From Gammaproteobacteria bacterium (GTDB taxonomy: Bacteria > Pseudomonadota > Gammaproteobacteria > Francisellales > CACEW01), in the NCBI GenBank assembly GCA_029256015.1, contig JAQSYQ010000003.1:1-64000 (forward strand): a stretch of DNA of 64,000 nt. Direction: 5' to 3'. Numbering within the stretch: position 1 is the stretch's first letter; each line of letters opens with the position of its first letter. The notes under the pieces are model-generated. The model was not told the DNA's origin. It did no database searches and saw only the letters and a list, made by a program, of their open reading frames with translations. Of this stretch, positions 61,743-64,000 are shown piece by piece. Both the position numbers and the translations under genes were made by a program.

Positions 61743-63083
61743 ATGAAGCTAGAAAAACTATACTGGCGAGACGTTAAGGCTGATTTTTTTAAATTAAATC
61801 AAGAGCTTGCAAGTATAATTGATAAGCTTAATCCGCCTGATGATTGTTTTTTCTATAAAGCAGTTTATCCCTATGGGGATTTAATCCTGCAAAAGGGTGT
61901 GTTTCAGCTGCCAAGTTTTAACGGTAGAAAACACAGACTGGCAGACCCGGAAGTACCAGATGAAATCAAAAAAGAGATTGGCTATAACCAGGGTAATTAT
62001 CCGGCATTGCTTGTTCTAGACCATCCTATAGAACTATTTATTACCATCAACAACATTTCAATCCCTTACTTTCTACTTCGACCTGGCGATATTATGGGTT
62101 TAGGGTATGTCATGAAAGACGCGCCAAGCAATGAACTGCAATTAAGCAACCATGGCAACTCTGTATGGTCGATGTCATCAGGAGCAAGATCAACCTTTTT
62201 ATTGCCTAAGATTTGTTATTCCTCATCTCATAAACGATTAGAGAAAAAGCTCAATGTGGTTATGAAAAAGCCTCTTGAGATTTTTGACCATTGGGAGGTA
62301 TTTAGAGTTATCAGCTCAAAGCTTGGTTCTGACTGGAATTCAACAGTTTTATTCTTTTCTAAAAATTGGTTCAAATACGCTCATACGCCTGAATGGGTAA
62401 CTTTCAAGCTTTACATGTACCAAACCTATACGCACAAGCTTAGAAATTACTGGAACAACTTGATGAGCATCAATATAGGGTTAACTCAGATTCATTTAGA
62501 GGAAAACCTAAAGCCCACATTAAGAATCATAGACATTCTTAGAAATATCTTTGCTGTAGCAAATGGGGATAGCCTCGGTTTTCAGCCCGCAATTGATGAC
62601 AGCTTACTACCGGCATCCATTATTCAAGATGCTTATATTAATCTTTATAAACTGCCAGATTATTATCCCACCATTATGCAGCCAGCATATTATAGCGCTT
62701 TGGATAAAAAGCCTGTTTATACCTCAGTAAATATGATGTCTATAGACAATCTATATGATGTTTTAAAAGTCCACAGTGATGCTCAATTAATGGAAGAAGT
62801 AAGATATACCTATCAAAAATATGCTGAAGTGTTGAGGTCAGATAAAGCCAGTGTTGATAGTGATGCGACCTATTTAAGCGAAGTAGCAAAAAACCGCAAT
62901 GTCGAGTTTTTCCATTACCTTCGTTATAAAGATAACCCGCGCTATAGTGAAATTGATTTAATTGATGTAAAAGAGATTCCTCGCCTTGACCCAAGATTTA
63001 TTACAGATAAATACCCTAACAATCAAGAGCTGGCTCATGCAGGGACATTTATTAAAGCTTGTATTAAGATTTCCCCAAAATAA
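61743..63083 (+). CDS. Unrecognised 446-448-residue protein
   Basis: This large soluble protein has no family match that I recognise. Two ATG codons, 61737 and 61743, are possible; AGAGG is better spaced for 61743. It is rich in Tyr, Leu, Asn and Trp. VYPYGDLILQKGVFQLPSF (about 45), VLDHPIELFITINNISIPYF (about 90) and WVTFKLYMYQTYTHKLRNYW (about 220) suggest a mixed alpha/beta fold. No signal peptide or long hydrophobic helix is seen. Its last 20 bp overlap the converging methyltransferase gene. The product may belong to a mobile element or to a defence locus, but nothing in the sequence decides this. Confidence 0.7.
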   Translation: MKLEKLYWRDVKADFFKLNQELASIIDKLNPPDDCFFYKAVYPYGDLILQKGVFQLPSFNGRKHRLADPEVPDEIKKEIGYNQGNYPALLVLDHPIELFITINNISIPYFLLRPGDIMGLGYVMKDAPSNELQLSNHGNSVWSMSSGARSTFLLPKICYSSSHKRLEKKLNVVMKKPLEIFDHWEVFRVISSKLGSDWNSTVLFFSKNWFKYAHTPEWVTFKLYMYQTYTHKLRNYWNNLMSINIGLTQIHLEENLKPTLRIIDILRNIFAVANGDSLGFQPAIDDSLLPASIIQDAYINLYKLPDYYPTIMQPAYYSALDKKPVYTSVNMMSIDNLYDVLKVHSDAQLMEEVRYTYQKYAEVLRSDKASVDSDATYLSEVAKNRNVEFFHYLRYKDNPRYSEIDLIDVKEIPRLDPRFITDKYPNNQELAHAGTFIKACIKISPK

Positions 63084-63762
63084 CGAGGCAACGGGCAGCA
63101 GTACCAGCTACATATTCCCTTACCTGTCTGACTGCAAGCCCTGCCATTGCGGCAGCCCTGATAATTTCAAAAGTTGTCGGCACATAGCCATGCTGATCCA
63201 ATCCGGTTTCTTGGTCATGCAAACAATATTCTTTTGGCTTTCTGGCTGTGGCTTCCATTGAAGCATTAGAAATTAGAAGGTCGATAATACAATAACCCCC
63301 AGCTTTTAATAATTTAGCGCATTTTTTTAAGCATAGCTTCTGTTCTGATGGGTTAAATGTCGCTATCGTAAGCCACATCATCAAGATTAAATCAAACTTT
63401 TCATCGAAAGCTTGGGTTAGAAAATCACCCTCAATAACCTGACAATTACCTATATGGTTCTTCATAAAGCTGGCATGGGAGTGCGTGTATTCAATTGCCG
63501 TTAGTTTTTTAGCATAGCCCATTTGTTGGCAAGCATTGATGACCCGCCCATAGCCACCACCAATTTCCAAAATAGAGTTTGCGCTGTTAATGTAGTCAGT
63601 TATTAAGGAAACGTCAGGATTATTAGTAAGGCCAGAAATTCTAAGGAGGTCCAAAAACCCATGTAGGGACAATTTTTCACAAAATTCTTTATTGTCATGG
63701 TTTGTCCAGCTCTCAAAAGAGCTTTCGCTGCTATGATCTAAAGCAAGCTCGACCGCTTCCAT
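63064..63762 (-). CDS. Class I SAM-dependent methyltransferase
   Basis: This is a 232-residue Rossmann methyltransferase. Motif I is SILEIGGGYGRVINACQQMG (about 65-84); acidic motif II LTAIEYTHS and EGDFLT follow, then LILMMWLTIATFNPSEQ and GGYCIIDLLIS. The substrate is unknown. The start is ATG 63762 (GGGGAAGTG before it); a GTG just upstream is in frame. It converges on the 448-residue gene with a 20-bp overlap. Confidence 0.82.
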   Translation of the reverse strand: MEAVELALDHSSESSFESWTNHDNKEFCEKLSLHGFLDLLRISGLTNNPDVSLITDYINSANSILEIGGGYGRVINACQQMGYAKKLTAIEYTHSHASFMKNHIGNCQVIEGDFLTQAFDEKFDLILMMWLTIATFNPSEQKLCLKKCAKLLKAGGYCIIDLLISNASMEATARKPKEYCLHDQETGLDQHGYVPTTFEIIRAAAMAGLAVRQVREYVAGTAARCLVILGKS

Positions 63763-63876
63763 CACTTCCCCTAAGCTGGTTTATTAAAAATAGCTTATTT
63801 TATTTCACGCTATTATAACGAAATAAATGCCATAAACTACCATTCCATGGGATAAATTTTGTCCAATTCCTATGTT

Positions 63877-64000
63877 TTAAGGCTTATTTATCAATTTATA
63901 TATCAAGCTTGCCCTCAAAATATCATTGCCAGCAGCATATTGTCTTTCAGATACAAGCTCAAGGCCCACCTCATTAGTTATTAGATGGATTTCTTTAATA
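63877..64000 (-). CDS. Partial hypothetical protein, C-terminal end
   Basis: An open frame enters from the right edge and stops at 63877. About 40 residues are visible (VGLELVSERQYAAGNDILRA then SLIYKLINKP). No family is recognised, and with such a short stretch a chance frame cannot be excluded. Confidence 0.35.
   Translation of the reverse strand, partial: IKEIHLITNEVGLELVSERQYAAGNDILRASLIYKLINKP

Overview
The window reads as chromosome of a gammaproteobacterium with moderate-to-low G+C, most likely from the Legionellales / Coxiellaceae-like group. This is inference. It rests on typical gammaproteobacterial clusters (ybgC-tolQRAB-pal-cpoB with queE nearby, pilMNOPQ-aroKB, hemE-hemH, ygfZ/sdhE/ygfX, potDABC), an AhpC/AhpD pair, a LetS/BarA-type hybrid kinase, and eukaryotic-like proteins (F-box plus ankyrin-like repeats; a large HAD-motif protein) of the kind exported by Dot/Icm secretion systems in host-associated relatives. 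No secretion-system genes are in the window, so the effector role is unproven.

Layout. 1-8.7 kb: a TPR-like fragment, mltA and ppa (minus), then mpl, an ABC-F ATPase and ubiX (plus), a ferredoxin/flavin reductase pair that looks like one fused gene split at a run of ten A, and two tandem PEGA lipoproteins. 8.7-12.6 kb: potDABC polyamine importer operon (minus). 12.9-20.9 kb: a PH-like membrane protein, sohB, ruvB, and the envelope-constriction operon ybgC-tolQ-tolR-tolA-tolB-pal-cpoB, ending in two antitoxin-like micro-ORFs. 21-31.7 kb: SRPBCC protein, MFS exporter, queE, F-box/ankyrin protein, hybrid histidine kinase, DedA protein, 2OG-Fe(II) oxygenase, ygfZ. 31.9-41.9 kb: sdhE-ygfX, peroxiredoxin ahpCD, dolP-like and bamC-like lipoproteins, hisS, mscS, the HAD-motif protein, rsmJ, rlmB, lolA. 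42-43.8 kb: a stress-type operon (PRC-barrel, YqjD-like, YqjE-like, YqjK-like, small lipoprotein). 44-51.8 kb: a reduced type IV pilus operon (short PilM, PilN, PilO-PilP fusion, short PilQ), aroK, aroB, an FAD monooxygenase, hemE, hemH. 51.8-58.5 kb: RND efflux pair, aromatic amino acid permease, MFS transporter.

58.5-64 kb is accessory DNA. tRNA-Ser(UGA) is followed at once by a broken 3' fragment of an OLD/RloA-like gene, a complete HigBA-type toxin-antitoxin module and a decayed copy of a tRNA-Ser 3' end, which together look like the remains of an element integrated at the tRNA. Beyond lie small unrecognised genes, an Arc-like DNA-binding protein, a 448-residue protein of unknown function and a methyltransferase.

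Intergenic DNA is rich in palindromic repeats. The most notable is a ~130 bp element present twice, in two divergent intergenic regions (12.7 and 31.8 kb). Its GC-rich core is conserved and its terminal arms differ between copies but stay self-complementary, so base pairing appears to be maintained. No CRISPR array, rRNA, transposase, integrase or replication origin was seen.
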